Of a stretch of 64,000 bases of DNA, positions 1-8,973 are shown piece by piece (position 1 is the first letter of the stretch; every line of letters starts with the position of its first letter). The stretch lies in contig DASQMC010000022.1 in the NCBI GenBank assembly GCA_035645695.1, forward strand, positions 25,997 to 89,996. The letters are read 5' to 3'. The translations under genes and the position numbers were made by a program. The stretch comes from JAIVJZ01 sp035645695. Its GTDB lineage: Bacteria; Acidobacteriota; Blastocatellia; Pyrinomonadales; Pyrinomonadaceae. Under the pieces are notes generated by a model. The model did not search any database and was not told the origin of the DNA. It saw only the letters and a program-made list of their open reading frames with translations.

Positions 1-1533
1 CGTGACGGGGATGAAGCGCGAATCTTCCGTGAAGTTATAGCGTTCGGTGACGGTCTGCTCGCGCCCGCCGAGTTTGAAGTTGCCGTCAATCTTGGCCGAT
101 GCGATGACGCCGCGCCCGCCCGCCGGAAGCGACTGCGTGAAGGTGTTCGCGCCGTAAATGCCGCCGGGGTTGTTGGCGAAGGGGAAGAGGCTGAAAATCG
201 CGTCGCCGTCAACGCTCGTGGGGAAGGCGCGGAAAGGCTCGTTGGGGTCGAGCAGACCGAGCGGAAGCCCGGTCGCGCCCGTGCCGCCGAAGCCGCGCTC
301 CTCGACGGTCGGCACGGCGAAATTCTCCTCGCGCGTGGCGTTCGTGCGCGTGCCTTCGGTTGAGATGAAATAAAAGATTCTTTCGCGCCTGAGCGGGCCG
401 CCGAGCACGAAGCCGCCCTGCGCGAGCGTGAAGGAATCCTCGCCGCCGCTATCGTTGCGCACCGTGAGCGGCCGGTCGTCGAGCAGCACGGGCTGGTTGT
501 TGCCCGCGCGCAGGGCGAAGGCGTCGTTGCCGAGTGCGGTGTCGAAAGGGTTGCGCGCGTTGAGCGGGCTGGCGTTGAGAAAACCGTAGAGCGTCCCGTG
601 ATGCTCGCTTCCGCCCGACTTAGACACGGCGTTGACCTGCGCCCCGATGTTCCTCCCAAACTGCGCGGGCGCTAAGAGCGTGATCGCCTGATACTCCCTG
701 ATCGATTCTATCGGCTGCGGCACGAGCGAGACGAAGCCCTGCCTTCTGACGCCGATGTCCTCGTCGTTGTTGTCGGAACCATCGACGGTGAAATTGTTGG
801 CGCGCGAGCGCAGGCCGTTGACGGAGAACTGGCCGGCCGAACCGACGCCCGCGCCGACGCCGGGGCCTGCGACGGAGCCGAGCGTTTGCGGCGGAGGAGC
901 GACGCCGGGCAGGAGCAGCGTGAGTTCGTCAAAGGTGCGCGTGAAGGTGTTTGCGCCGAGCGGCAGGGTCGAGACTTCTTCTTCGGCGAACGCGCCGCCT
1001 TGCCGCGCGTCCGATGCGTTGACGCGCGCGCGGACATCCGTATCCGCCTCGGTCTGCGGCAGGGGCGTGGGCGTCGGGGAAGCCGGTGCGACGGCGGGCG
1101 CGGGGTCGAGCGCGACGGGCACGGGGACGATTTCGCCCGTGCGCGTGATGAAGAGACGCTGGCGCACCTCTTTGGTCTGGAAGCCTCCGGCCGAGACGCG
1201 TATGAGGTAGATGCCGGGACTGAGCAAGCCCTGATAGAAGCGTCCGCGCGCGTCGGACGTTTTGGGGATCGCCAGTCCCGTCTGCTGGTTGATGATCTGG
1301 ACGCTCGCCCCGGCGATGATCGCGCCCGTTACGCTGTTCGTCACCGTGCCTTCAAATGCGCCCGTCACGGTGTCCTGCGCATGAACCGGTGCGACCGTCG
1401 TCATCCCGGCCGGAGCGAGTATGCCGAGCAACAGTAGCCACGCGACGAAGACGCTCGCGGCGGCGCGCCTGCGTCGCGGTGAAAAATGAGAAGCCGCATC
1501 GGCGCGATTAAGCTTGTGGGGGATTGTTGACAT
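1..1533 (-). CDS. TonB-dependent receptor with N-terminal carboxypeptidase-regulatory-like domain (3' truncated)
   Basis: The reading frame is open for 511 codons from the ATG at 1533 to the window edge, so the C-terminal beta-barrel is missing. A basic start is followed by a hydrophobic stretch (residues about 33-55) ending in AHAQD, a likely signal peptide. Residues about 58-140 (TGAFEGTVTN..., ending in an ITRTGEIVPV segment) look like the CarboxypepD_reg beta-sandwich common in Acidobacteriota and Oar-like receptors. A Pro/Thr linker follows, then a plug-like region with GQFSVNGLRSRANNFTVDG and DNNDEDIGVRRQGF, and the beginning of the barrel. The family sits in the outer membrane and imports bulky substrates using TonB energy; the substrate cannot be told. 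The frame is clean and no partner gene is adjacent. Confidence 0.88.
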   Translation of the reverse strand, partial: MSTIPHKLNRADAASHFSPRRRRAAASVFVAWLLLLGILAPAGMTTVAPVHAQDTVTGAFEGTVTNSVTGAIIAGASVQIINQQTGLAIPKTSDARGRFYQGLLSPGIYLIRVSAGGFQTKEVRQRLFITRTGEIVPVPVALDPAPAVAPASPTPTPLPQTEADTDVRARVNASDARQGGAFAEEEVSTLPLGANTFTRTFDELTLLLPGVAPPPQTLGSVAGPGVGAGVGSAGQFSVNGLRSRANNFTVDGSDNNDEDIGVRRQGFVSLVPQPIESIREYQAITLLAPAQFGRNIGAQVNAVSKSGGSEHHGTLYGFLNASPLNARNPFDTALGNDAFALRAGNNQPVLLDDRPLTVRNDSGGEDSFTLAQGGFVLGGPLRRERIFYFISTEGTRTNATREENFAVPTVEERGFGGTGATGLPLGLLDPNEPFRAFPTSVDGDAIFSLFPFANNPGGIYGANTFTQSLPAGGRGVIASAKIDGNFKLGGREQTVTERYNFTEDSRFIPVT

Positions 1534-1737
1534 GGGGGATACCTCTGTAGTCGAAGAATCGAGAGCGTGGAATTTTAGTGAGTCGTCGTGTCGATTAACT
1601 TGCGAGGAAGGCTGCGGGCAGACAGGCTTTCCGTAAAGATGTCATCTCGGCAGCTTAACTAACATTGAACGCGGCGGCGCGTCAATAGCGAAGGGAAATT
1701 TATTCGAGTTTGTTGCGCGCGGGACACGCGAAACGGA

Positions 1738-1771
1738 AAACGGGAGGCTCAAAGGTTTGAGCCTCCCGTTT
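1738..1771 (-). terminator. Intrinsic terminator of the CsbD/YflT gene
   Basis: A 16-bp perfect inverted repeat (arms 1738-1753 and 1756-1771) lies just downstream of the leftward stress gene. On the minus strand the second arm runs into GTTTTCC, a short U-rich tract. Confidence 0.7.
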
Positions 1772-1799
1772 CGATTTCGACCGCTCGGCCGGAATGCGT

Positions 1800-2474
1800 C
1801 TAGCGATAGACGTTTTCGCCGCGATGCGTGCGGAATTCGTTCTCGAAGTATTCGGCGTCTTCGTCCGAGCGCGCGTTGACGCCCATCACGATGCCGCCTT
1901 CCTTGACGCCGCTCTCATACTGCTTCGCGCGATCTTCGGGGATGCCCGAACCGATCAGCGCGCCGATGAGCCCGCCCGTCGCGCCGCCCGCGCCCGCGCC
2001 AGCGAGCGCCGCCGCGAGCGGCCCGGCCACGATCAACCCCAAGCCCGGCAGGACGACCGACGTGCCGATGGCCGCAATCGCCGCCAGCACCGCGCCGGTC
2101 GTGCCGCCGATGGCCGCGCCCGCGCCCGCGCCTTCGAGCGCTTTGCTGCCGAGGTCTGTGTCGCCCGCGTCGTCGGATGAAAAATGCGTCTTGCGCGTCT
2201 CGTCCGACATCAGCAAATTCACGTCGTCTTTACTGTAGCCGCGCGTCGAGAGCGACCCGTAGGCGCGCTCGGCGCTGTCGCGGTCGCGAAACAAGCCCGT
2301 GACCATGCGATTCGACTGCTGGCGAGCCGCGCCAGTCGCACTCTCGCTCGCGCCGTCAGCGCGCATTGAACTGTCGCCCGTCACCGTGCCCGTCGCTTCC
2401 TTGATGTCGCCTTTGGCGCGCTGGCCGAAAGCCGAAGCCTCTTCGCCGATACTGTCTTTTCTATTGTCGTCCAT
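1800..2474 (-). CDS. CsbD-like / YflT-like general stress protein (two-domain fusion)
   Basis: A 224-residue protein starting at the ATG at 2474, preceded by AAAGGGA on the minus strand; a longer frame to 2603 has no family support. Residues about 1-40 (KDSIGEEASAFGQRAKG) resemble the CsbD fold. Residues about 55-95 (VTGLFRDRDSAERAYGSL) resemble the YflT/general-stress-17M domain. The middle is a long Gly/Ala-rich glycine-zipper-like hydrophobic region that may associate with membrane. The C-terminus (GIVMGVNARSDEDAEYFENEF) completes the YflT-type fold. Proteins of this type are usually stress induced, but biochemical function is unknown. CsbD joined to YflT in one chain is less usual than either alone. 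The gene is monocistronic with its own terminator. Confidence 0.8.
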   Translation of the reverse strand: MDDNRKDSIGEEASAFGQRAKGDIKEATGTVTGDSSMRADGASESATGAARQQSNRMVTGLFRDRDSAERAYGSLSTRGYSKDDVNLLMSDETRKTHFSSDDAGDTDLGSKALEGAGAGAAIGGTTGAVLAAIAAIGTSVVLPGLGLIVAGPLAAALAGAGAGGATGGLIGALIGSGIPEDRAKQYESGVKEGGIVMGVNARSDEDAEYFENEFRTHRGENVYR

Positions 2475-3125
2475 TTTATTTGTCCCTTTCGCTGTTGAAC
2501 GGACTGCCCGGCAGCCCGCAATTTGTGTCACCACCGACCCGCTCGATTCGTAGAGTAAATACGGCAGCCCTGTTTGATTGCGACTCGTCCGAGTCTCGCA
2601 CATGTATTCACTAAGGCAAGGAGCGAATTAACCGCCCCTCGCGAACTTGTGTACGGTTTCACGTCCTGAAAATTGCTGCTGCACCGGTAAACGGCAAGGC
2701 GCGTGCCGCGCTCTCCGTCAAGACGCGCCGGGCGAGAGGCGACCCGCCGCACGGAAGACCACTCTCCGGTCGACTTTTCCCACGGTCGATAGAACCAGCG
2801 TGCGCCGCGCCGGGGGCGTGCGCGAAAATTCGGCGGGGTCGCCGGAACGGGATTTTATTCTCTCGACAACGCGCGCTAAATCGGTATAATGCGCGGGTTA
2901 TTCCTGCATCCGCCATCGGCGATTTAAAGATTTAGATAAGGACACTGGTGCGCAACGGATAACGGTTTACGTGCGCCGCGCCTAGCCCGCACGTTGTTAA
3001 CCGTCCGCGCTATCAACTGTCCCGGCGCGTCGCGGCTATGAACTGTTGCCCGCGGCGGCCGTCGCTACGAAAGCGGCGCCGGGTTCACCGGATGGATCAA
3101 GGCCAAAGAGGAGCGCTCTTTTGTT
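2475..3125. other. Gene-free interval upstream of the NSS transporter
   Basis: No credible gene is present; small frames on both strands lack family resemblance. The right half holds a strong promoter and an approximately 230-nt untranslated leader for the transporter genes. Confidence 0.6.
2863..2890 (+). promoter_or_regulatory. Sigma-70-type promoter for the NSS transporter
   Basis: TCGACA (2863-2868), a 16-nt spacer, and a perfect TATAAT (2885-2890). Predicted transcription starts near 2897, leaving an approximately 230-nt leader with several GC-rich inverted segments before the start codon at 3126. The leader could hold a regulatory RNA element; I could not match it to a known riboswitch. 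Confidence 0.6.
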
Positions 3126-4847
3126 ATGTCCAAAAAAGATGACAATGATATAGACCTTAACCCGATCCCGGATTTCCCTTACGACAAGGATGTCGTCGTG
3201 CGGGAAGGGTGGGCGTCGCAACTCGGCCTCGTGCTGGCGATGGCCGGAAATGCCGTGGGGTTAGGCAACTTCCTGCGCTTCCCGGCGCTCGCGGCGCGAA
3301 ACGGCGGCGGGACGTTCATGATCCCGTACTTCATCGCGTTCCTGCTGCTCGGCATCCCGTTGATGTGGATCGAGTGGGGCATCGGGCGCTACGGCGGTAA
3401 GCACGGCTATTCGACCTCGCCCGGCATGTTCGAGAAGCTGTGGGCGAACCCGCTCTCGAAATACCTCGGCGCGCTCGGCGTCTTCATCCCGCTCGCTTTC
3501 GTCATCTTCTACACCTACATCGAATCGTGGACGCTCGGCTACGCCGTGCTCTCCTTCGCCGGACAGATGCCGAGCATCGCCGGGCAAAGCCCCGATCAGG
3601 CGTTCACGACGATGGGCAATTATCTCGCCGCCTATCAGGGCACGAACAACGGGCTGGCGTGGTCGGGCAGCATCATCGGCGTCATCTTCTTCGCCATCAC
3701 GCTCTTCGTCAACATCTTCATCATCTCGAAGGGCATCGCGGGCGGCATCGAACGCATGGCGAAGATCGGCATGCCGCTTTTGATCCTCTTCGCGATCATC
3801 GTCGGCATCCGCGTGCTCTCGCTGCCGGGCGCGATGGGCGGCATCGCCTTCGTCTGGAACCCGGACTTCTCGCGCATCACGGACGGCGCGGTGTGGCTCG
3901 CCGCCGCCGGGCAAATCTTCTTTACGCTCTCGCTCGGCACGGGTTCGATTCAAACCTTCGCGAGTTACCTGAAAGAGACCGACGACATCGTGCTCACCGG
4001 CCTTGCGACTTCCTCGATGAACGAGTTTTGCGAAGTGATCCTCGGCGGCTCGATTGCCATCCCGGCGGCGACGGCCTTCTACGGCGCGGGCGCGGCCACC
4101 GCCATCGCCAACTCCGGCACGTTCAACCTCGGCTTCCAGACGATGCCCGCGGTCTTCTCCGGCCTTCCGGGCGGCGCGCTCTTTGGCGGCATCTGGTTCA
4201 CGCTCCTCTTCTTCGCAGGGATCACGTCGTCGCTCGCGCTGGCGCAACCCGCGATGGCCTTCCTGCAAGACGAGTTGAGGATGACGCGGCAGCGAGCGGC
4301 GATGATCGTCGGCGCGATCATCTTCGTCGCCGTGCTGCCGATCATCATGTTCCTGCAATACGGCTACCTCGACGAGTTCGACTTCTGGTCGGGCGAGTTC
4401 CTGCTGCTGGTATTCGCGCTGGTCGAAACGATCCTCTTCTTCTGGATTTTCGGCGGGCGCAAGGCTTGGGACGAGATCAAGCAGGGACAGCAGATTCCGC
4501 TGCCGCGCTTCTTCTACCCGATCATGAAGTACGTCGTGCCGATCTTCATCAGCCTGATCCTGATCAAGGGCATCATCGATTCGCTCATCCCGCGCCTGCT
4601 GTCGCAGAAGTGGGTTGACCTGCCCGGCTGGAGCAAGACGACGGCCTCGTTCGGTGAACGCGTCTCTTACGAGTTCGGCTTCCACGGGCGCGAGTTGGTG
4701 GCGAACGCCGAGATCGCGGCGCAATCGGGCTATCGCTGGGCGGCGCGCATCGAGATGATCTTGCTCTACGCTCTCATCCTGGCGCTCACCGGCTACGCCT
4801 GGAACAAGTACAGACGATCCGACAGAGGAGGGGCACACGCACAATGA
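3126..4847 (+). CDS. Sodium-dependent transporter, NSS/SNF family (MetP-like large subunit)
   Basis: A 573-residue inner-membrane protein with about 12 hydrophobic helices. The N-terminus carries the NSS signature: GLVLAMAGNAVGLGNFLRFP followed by GGGTFMIPYF, corresponding to the unwound TM1 region that binds Na+ and substrate in LeuT. The length fits bacterial NSS proteins. The ATG at 3126 is preceded by AGAGGAG. The stop overlaps the start of a 59-codon membrane ORF (ATGA), which matches the MetP/MetS methionine/alanine uptake pair of Corynebacterium. Na+-coupled uptake of a neutral amino acid is therefore likely, with methionine or alanine a guess from the partner. A strong promoter lies 235 bp upstream. 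Confidence 0.9.
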   Translation: MSKKDDNDIDLNPIPDFPYDKDVVVREGWASQLGLVLAMAGNAVGLGNFLRFPALAARNGGGTFMIPYFIAFLLLGIPLMWIEWGIGRYGGKHGYSTSPGMFEKLWANPLSKYLGALGVFIPLAFVIFYTYIESWTLGYAVLSFAGQMPSIAGQSPDQAFTTMGNYLAAYQGTNNGLAWSGSIIGVIFFAITLFVNIFIISKGIAGGIERMAKIGMPLLILFAIIVGIRVLSLPGAMGGIAFVWNPDFSRITDGAVWLAAAGQIFFTLSLGTGSIQTFASYLKETDDIVLTGLATSSMNEFCEVILGGSIAIPAATAFYGAGAATAIANSGTFNLGFQTMPAVFSGLPGGALFGGIWFTLLFFAGITSSLALAQPAMAFLQDELRMTRQRAAMIVGAIIFVAVLPIIMFLQYGYLDEFDFWSGEFLLLVFALVETILFFWIFGGRKAWDEIKQGQQIPLPRFFYPIMKYVVPIFISLILIKGIIDSLIPRLLSQKWVDLPGWSKTTASFGERVSYEFGFHGRELVANAEIAAQSGYRWAARIEMILLYALILALTGYAWNKYRRSDRGGAHAQ

Positions 4848-5023
4848 CTCTAATAATCGGAACGATTTTAATTCTGTGGCAGGCCGCCGGCGCGACGACA
4901 GGCCGGCCGGCGGACGTGGAGATGACGATGGGCGGCTGGGTCTTCATGATCGGCGCGTGGACGTGCATCCTGACGCTCGTCATTTACACGTTCTCCAAAG
5001 TCCTGCGCGGCGGCGGTAAGTAA
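4844..5023 (+). CDS. MetS-like small subunit of the NSS transporter
   Basis: A 59-residue protein beginning at the ATG that overlaps the transporter stop codon (ATGA). It has two hydrophobic segments (MTLIIGTILILW near the start and GGWVFMIGAWTCILTLVIYTF in the second half) and ends in a short basic tail. Small single-helix or hairpin subunits of this size (MetS family) accompany MetP-type NSS transporters and are needed for activity in Corynebacterium. Size, position and overlap support the assignment; sequence similarity could not be scored here. The gene is too short for routine gene callers and could easily be missed. Confidence 0.72.
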   Translation: MTLIIGTILILWQAAGATTGRPADVEMTMGGWVFMIGAWTCILTLVIYTFSKVLRGGGK

Positions 5024-5050
5024 ACGACGCACGAGCGGCGGCTTTCTTCA

Positions 5051-5092
5051 ATTTCGGTTCGGGCGATGGCTGGTCTCCGCCCGAACCGAAAT
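5051..5092 (+). terminator. Rho-independent terminator of the transporter operon
   Basis: A 15-bp perfect stem (5051-5065 with 5078-5092) and a 12-nt loop, followed by a short T-rich stretch. It begins 27 bp after the small-subunit stop. Confidence 0.75.
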
Positions 5093-5163
5093 TCTATTTA
5101 CGCCGTCCACATACCTGATTTCGACAGCCCCCGATAGAATTGACCGGAGCGAACAGTTTCAAC

Positions 5164-5757
5164 ATGCCGAGCGCGAAGACCAAGACCGCCGGACGGACGA
5201 ATTCCGGCCGACTCCCGGCAGACGCTAACCGCCTGCTCGAACTCATCATCTCCGAAGTCGAGTCGCCCACGGATACGCAGAAACTGCTCGACAAAATCCC
5301 GCACACTGAAGACTGCCACATAGAGTCGCTCACTTTTCTCAAGGCCAAAGACCGCGCGCAACGCCGCTCCGACTTCATCGCGAACGAGGCTCTCTGGTGG
5401 CGCAAGTACGGGTGGTTCATGGCGCGCATCGTCGGGCTGTTCGGGCTGCTCGTCTTCGTCTTCGCCATGTCCGTGCGCGGCGCGGGCGTGGACTTCATCA
5501 CCTTCGCGCTGCTCGGCGCGGCCGGGTATTACTTGCTGCTCATGACGCTCTCGAACATTCGCTACAGGGAAAAAAACAAGAAGCGGCGCAAATTGCTCGA
5601 ACGCGAGGGGCAGCAGTACCAGCGTGCCATTCTGGCGGTGGCCGCTTCGCTCCTGAAAAAATTTCACGCCGACCCGTCGCTCTACCCAATCGCCAAACCC
5701 AGGAGCGGCGCGGGACTCGTCGAGCGCGAAGAGGGCTATTTCATTCCGGTTGAATAA
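5164..5757 (+). CDS. Two-helix membrane protein of unknown function
   Basis: About 197 residues from the ATG at 5164; a TTG at 5140 would add 8 residues and a GGAG lies at 5146-5149, so the start is uncertain. The N-terminal third is hydrophilic and partly helical. Two hydrophobic helices follow (IVGLFGLLVFVFAM and FALLGAAGYYLLLMTL), then a highly basic cytoplasmic stretch (RYREKNKKRRKLLER) and a soluble tail. I recognise no family. Its stop overlaps the start of the downstream antiporter by one base (TAATG), so the two are translationally coupled and may work together, for example as accessory and transporter. Confidence 0.65.
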   Translation: MPSAKTKTAGRTNSGRLPADANRLLELIISEVESPTDTQKLLDKIPHTEDCHIESLTFLKAKDRAQRRSDFIANEALWWRKYGWFMARIVGLFGLLVFVFAMSVRGAGVDFITFALLGAAGYYLLLMTLSNIRYREKNKKRRKLLEREGQQYQRAILAVAASLLKKFHADPSLYPIAKPRSGAGLVEREEGYFIPVE

Positions 5758-7184
5758 TGCGGCGACCTATGAGGCGGAAACTCATCTACAGTCTGATCCT
5801 GCTCGCGCTTTTCTCTCTGGCGGCGCAGACGATCTTTGCCGGCGAAGAGGGGGGACAACACGCGGGAGGCGCGGCGCACGGCCTGAACCCGCTCGTGCTG
5901 ATCGGCGTCGCGCTCGTCCTGCTGATCGCGAAACTCGGCGGCGAGGCGTTTGAACGCTTCGGGCAGCCCGCGGTGCTCGGCGAGTTGATCGGCGGGATGC
6001 TCGTCGGGAACCTCGTCCTGTTCGGCGTTACGACCGTCGAGCCGCTGAAGACCGACGTGGTGTTGGGCGCGCTCGCCGAGATCGGCGTCATCCTGTTGCT
6101 GTTCGAGGTGGGGCTGGAATCGAACCTCGGTGAAATGCTCGAAGTCGGCTGGTCGTCGCTGCTGGTCGCAATAGCGGGCGTCGTCGCGCCGTTCTTTCTC
6201 GGCTGGGGCGTGGCGGCTTATTTCATTCCCGGCGAAGCCATGCTCGCGCACATCTTCATCGGCGCGACGCTGTGCGCCACGTCGGTCGGCATCACGGCGC
6301 GCGTGTTGAAGGACATGGGCAAACTCAACACGCGCGTCGCGCGCATCGTGCTCGGCGCGGCCGTCATCGACGACGTGCTCGGCCTCATCATCCTCGCCGT
6401 CGTACAGGGCGCGATTCAGGCGACCGCCGCGGGCACGTCGCTCTCGCTCGCAAGCGTCGGCGTCATCACGCTCAAGGCCGTCGGCTTCCTCGTCGGCGCA
6501 CTTCTCATCGGCCGCCTCGTCGTGCCGCAACTCTTTCGCGGGGCGGGCAAGCTCGAAGGGCGCGGCGTGTTGCTCGCGCTCGCCGTCGCGCTCTGCTTCG
6601 TGCTGTCGTGGGCGGCGGCCGGGATCGGGCTGGCGGCCATCGTCGGCGCGTTCGCCGCCGGGTTGCTGCTGGAAGAGGCGCACATCGAGCGGATGCCCGG
6701 CCGCACCAAACACGATCTGCACGAACTGCTCACGCCCCTGACGACGATCCTCGTGCCCGTCTTCTTCGTCCTGATGGGACTCAAAGTTGACCTCAGCGCC
6801 TTCGGACGCCTCGACATACTCGGTTTCGCGGCGGTGTTGACGGCCGTGGCGATCATCGGCAAGCAGGTCTGCTCGCTGGCGGTCTTAGACCGCGGCGTCA
6901 ACCGACTCGCCGTCGGCCTCGGCATGATCCCGCGCGGCGAAGTCGGCCTGATCTTCGCCGGGATCGGCGCGACGCTCATGCTCCCGAACGCAGCGGGCAC
7001 GCCCGAACCCGTCATCAACAGCGCGACCTTCGCCGCCGTCATTATCATGGTCATCGTGACCACACTCGTCACCCCGCCCCTGCTCAAATGGTCGCTCGCG
7101 CGCGACTCTTCCGCGCCCGGCGAAACTCTCCCGGACTTCGAGCGTGAGACGGCCGAAGAGGCCGCCGAACGCACGTCGCGTTAG
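5757..7184 (+). CDS. Cation:proton antiporter, CPA2 family (Na+/H+ exchanger fold)
   Basis: A 475-residue inner-membrane protein with an N-terminal hydrophobic leader and about 12 further helices. The key CPA2 motif is present: AAVIDDVLGL with the adjacent pair Asp205-Asp206, typical of electrogenic NapA/NhaA-like exchangers. The EVGLESNLGEML and IPRGEVGLIFA segments are also characteristic of the family. There is no C-terminal TrkA-N (KTN) domain, so it is not a full-length Kef channel; the C-terminus is short and acidic. It would exchange Na+ or K+ for protons. It starts one base inside the stop codon of the upstream two-helix membrane protein. Confidence 0.88.
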   Translation: MRRPMRRKLIYSLILLALFSLAAQTIFAGEEGGQHAGGAAHGLNPLVLIGVALVLLIAKLGGEAFERFGQPAVLGELIGGMLVGNLVLFGVTTVEPLKTDVVLGALAEIGVILLLFEVGLESNLGEMLEVGWSSLLVAIAGVVAPFFLGWGVAAYFIPGEAMLAHIFIGATLCATSVGITARVLKDMGKLNTRVARIVLGAAVIDDVLGLIILAVVQGAIQATAAGTSLSLASVGVITLKAVGFLVGALLIGRLVVPQLFRGAGKLEGRGVLLALAVALCFVLSWAAAGIGLAAIVGAFAAGLLLEEAHIERMPGRTKHDLHELLTPLTTILVPVFFVLMGLKVDLSAFGRLDILGFAAVLTAVAIIGKQVCSLAVLDRGVNRLAVGLGMIPRGEVGLIFAGIGATLMLPNAAGTPEPVINSATFAAVIIMVIVTTLVTPPLLKWSLARDSSAPGETLPDFERETAEEAAERTSR

Positions 7185-7278
7185 GGCGACGATTCAAAGC
7201 GAGTTTGAGTGTAGGCGGGCACACGCGCCACCGCAGACACACAGAGCACAGAGGGGGCACAGGGAAAAACTATTTAAA

Positions 7279-7453
7279 ATTTCAGATTTGAGATCGTTAA
7301 TTTCAGATTTGACGCTCGTCAATTTCAGATTTGAGATCGTCAATCTCAGATTTGAGATCATCATTTTCAGATTCAGATTTGATGATCGCCACTTTCAGAT
7401 TTGAGGTCATCAATTTCAGATTTGAGATCGTCAATTTCAGATTTGATGCTCGT
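7279..7453. repeat. Tandem array of an approximately 21-bp TTTCAGATTTGA unit
   Basis: About eight imperfect head-to-tail copies of a unit beginning TTTCAGATTTGAGATCGTCA fill the interval between the antiporter and argH (convergent). There are no spacers and no opposite arm, so it is neither a CRISPR array nor a hairpin. The sequence is far more AT-rich than its surroundings. The rest of the 7185-7537 interval holds no gene. Confidence 0.85.
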
Positions 7454-7537
7454 CTCTTGCTTTCCTCAGTGCATCCCCCGCGGCCTCCCTATCTGCGATG
7501 GTGAACTCTTTTAGTCATACCAGACCTCAAAATCCCG

Positions 7538-8926
7538 TCAGTCGTCCAGAGACGCACGCGCCGCCGCCAACGCATCGCCCACGCGCGCGGGCGACGTGCC
7601 GCCCGCCTGCGACTTCGTGGCGAGCGTCTGTTCGAGCGAGAGCGCGTCGTACACGTCCGGTTCGACGAGCGGCGAGAGCGCGCGCATCTCTCCGAGCGCG
7701 AGCTCGTGTAGTTCGAGGCCGCGCCCGATTGCCACGAGCACGATGCGCCCGACCGCCTCGTGCGCCTCGCGAAACGGCACGCCCTTACGCGCGAGATAAT
7801 CGGCGAGTTCGGTCGCATTCATGTAACCGCGCATCGCCGCCTCGCGCGCACGCGCTTCGCGCAGGCGAACGTTTCCGAGCACGGTCGTCATCACTTCAAG
7901 CGAAGCGCGCACCGTGTCGGCCGTGTCGAAGACCGCTTCCTTGTCCTCCTGCATGTCCTTGTTGTAGGCGAGCGGCAAGCCCTTGAGCAGCGTCAGCAGC
8001 GACAGCGTGTGGCCGAAGACGCGCGCCGATTTACCGCGCACGAGTTCGAGCGCGTCCGGGTTCTTCTTCTGCGGCATCAAACTCGAACCCGTCGAGACCG
8101 CATCGCCCAACTCAAGGAAGCCGAACTCCGTCGTCGCGTACACGATGATGTCCTCGGCGAGCCGGGACAGGTGAACCATGACGAGACTTGCCGCCGCCGC
8201 GAACTCGACGCAGAAATCGCGGTCGCTCACCGCGTCCAGACTGTTGCGTGAAACCGCGTCGAAGCCGAGCGCGCGGGCCACCGCCGCGCGGTCGATTGCG
8301 TAACTCGTCCCTGCGAGCGCGGCCGAACCGAGCGGCAAGACGTTTGTGCGCCGCCGTGCATCGGCGAGGCGTTCGCGGTCGCGCGCGAGCATCTCGAAAT
8401 AGGCGAGACACCAGTGCGCCCACAACACCGGCTGCGCGCGTTGCAGGTGCGTGTAACCGGGGATTACTGCCTCGCGGTGCGCTTCGGCCAGCGCGAGCAA
8501 CGCCAATTGCGTCGCACGCACTGACGCACCGAGGGCGTCGATCTCATCGCGCAACCAGAGCCGCAAGGCTGTCGCCACCTGATCGTTGCGGCTGCGCCCC
8601 GCGTGGAGTTTGCGTCCCGCGTCGCCGACGAGCGCGACGAGCCGCGCCTCGATGAAGGAATGAACGTCTTCCGCCGCCTCGTCCTCGAAAAAGCCGCTCT
8701 CCCGTTCGCTTCGCGCGAGCAGCGTTTCCAGCCCCGTCCTGATTTGTTCGGCTTCGTCTCCGGTCAGCGCTCCCGCCGCGCGCAACCCTTCGGCGTGGGC
8801 TAGGCTTCCGCGCACGTCCGCCGCGAACAGCCTGCGGTCGAAATCGAACGAACGGTTGTAGGCCGCGAAGCCCGCATCCGGCCGCCCCGTGAATCGTCCG
8901 CCCCATAAATTTTTCTCGTCGCTCAT
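7538..8926 (-). CDS. argH: Argininosuccinate lyase
   Basis: A 462-residue enzyme catalysing the last step of arginine synthesis, argininosuccinate to arginine plus fumarate, in the cytoplasm. The start at 8926 (MSDEKNLWGGRF, the canonical ArgH N-terminus) is preceded by GAGGTGAAG; the frame extends further upstream to 9130 but that part is unrelated. Family signatures include GRSRNDQVATALRLW, the conserved TGSSLMPQKKNPD loop carrying the catalytic serine, and LPLAYNKDMQEDKE. It is transcribed away from argR and the other arg genes, with a short overlapping divergent promoter region between them. A frameshifted DUF1272 gene lies just upstream on the same strand. Confidence 0.97.
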   Translation of the reverse strand: MSDEKNLWGGRFTGRPDAGFAAYNRSFDFDRRLFAADVRGSLAHAEGLRAAGALTGDEAEQIRTGLETLLARSERESGFFEDEAAEDVHSFIEARLVALVGDAGRKLHAGRSRNDQVATALRLWLRDEIDALGASVRATQLALLALAEAHREAVIPGYTHLQRAQPVLWAHWCLAYFEMLARDRERLADARRRTNVLPLGSAALAGTSYAIDRAAVARALGFDAVSRNSLDAVSDRDFCVEFAAAASLVMVHLSRLAEDIIVYATTEFGFLELGDAVSTGSSLMPQKKNPDALELVRGKSARVFGHTLSLLTLLKGLPLAYNKDMQEDKEAVFDTADTVRASLEVMTTVLGNVRLREARAREAAMRGYMNATELADYLARKGVPFREAHEAVGRIVLVAIGRGLELHELALGEMRALSPLVEPDVYDALSLEQTLATKSQAGGTSPARVGDALAAARASLDD

Positions 8927-8973
8927 CTTCACCTCGGAAGTTGTAATTTGTGAACCGCACAGGCGGCGCGTCG

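Noticed and set aside
2897..3125. Known SAM or amino-acid riboswitch in the transporter leader
   Set aside because: I could not find a conserved core; only generic GC-rich pairing is visible.
3261..4844. Long minus-strand frame opposite the NSS transporter
   Set aside because: It is an Arg/Asp/Glu/His-rich shadow of a GC-rich gene; the plus frame has a clear family match.
7279..7453. Possible CRISPR array
   Set aside because: Repeats are directly adjacent and imperfect, with no spacers and no cas genes nearby.
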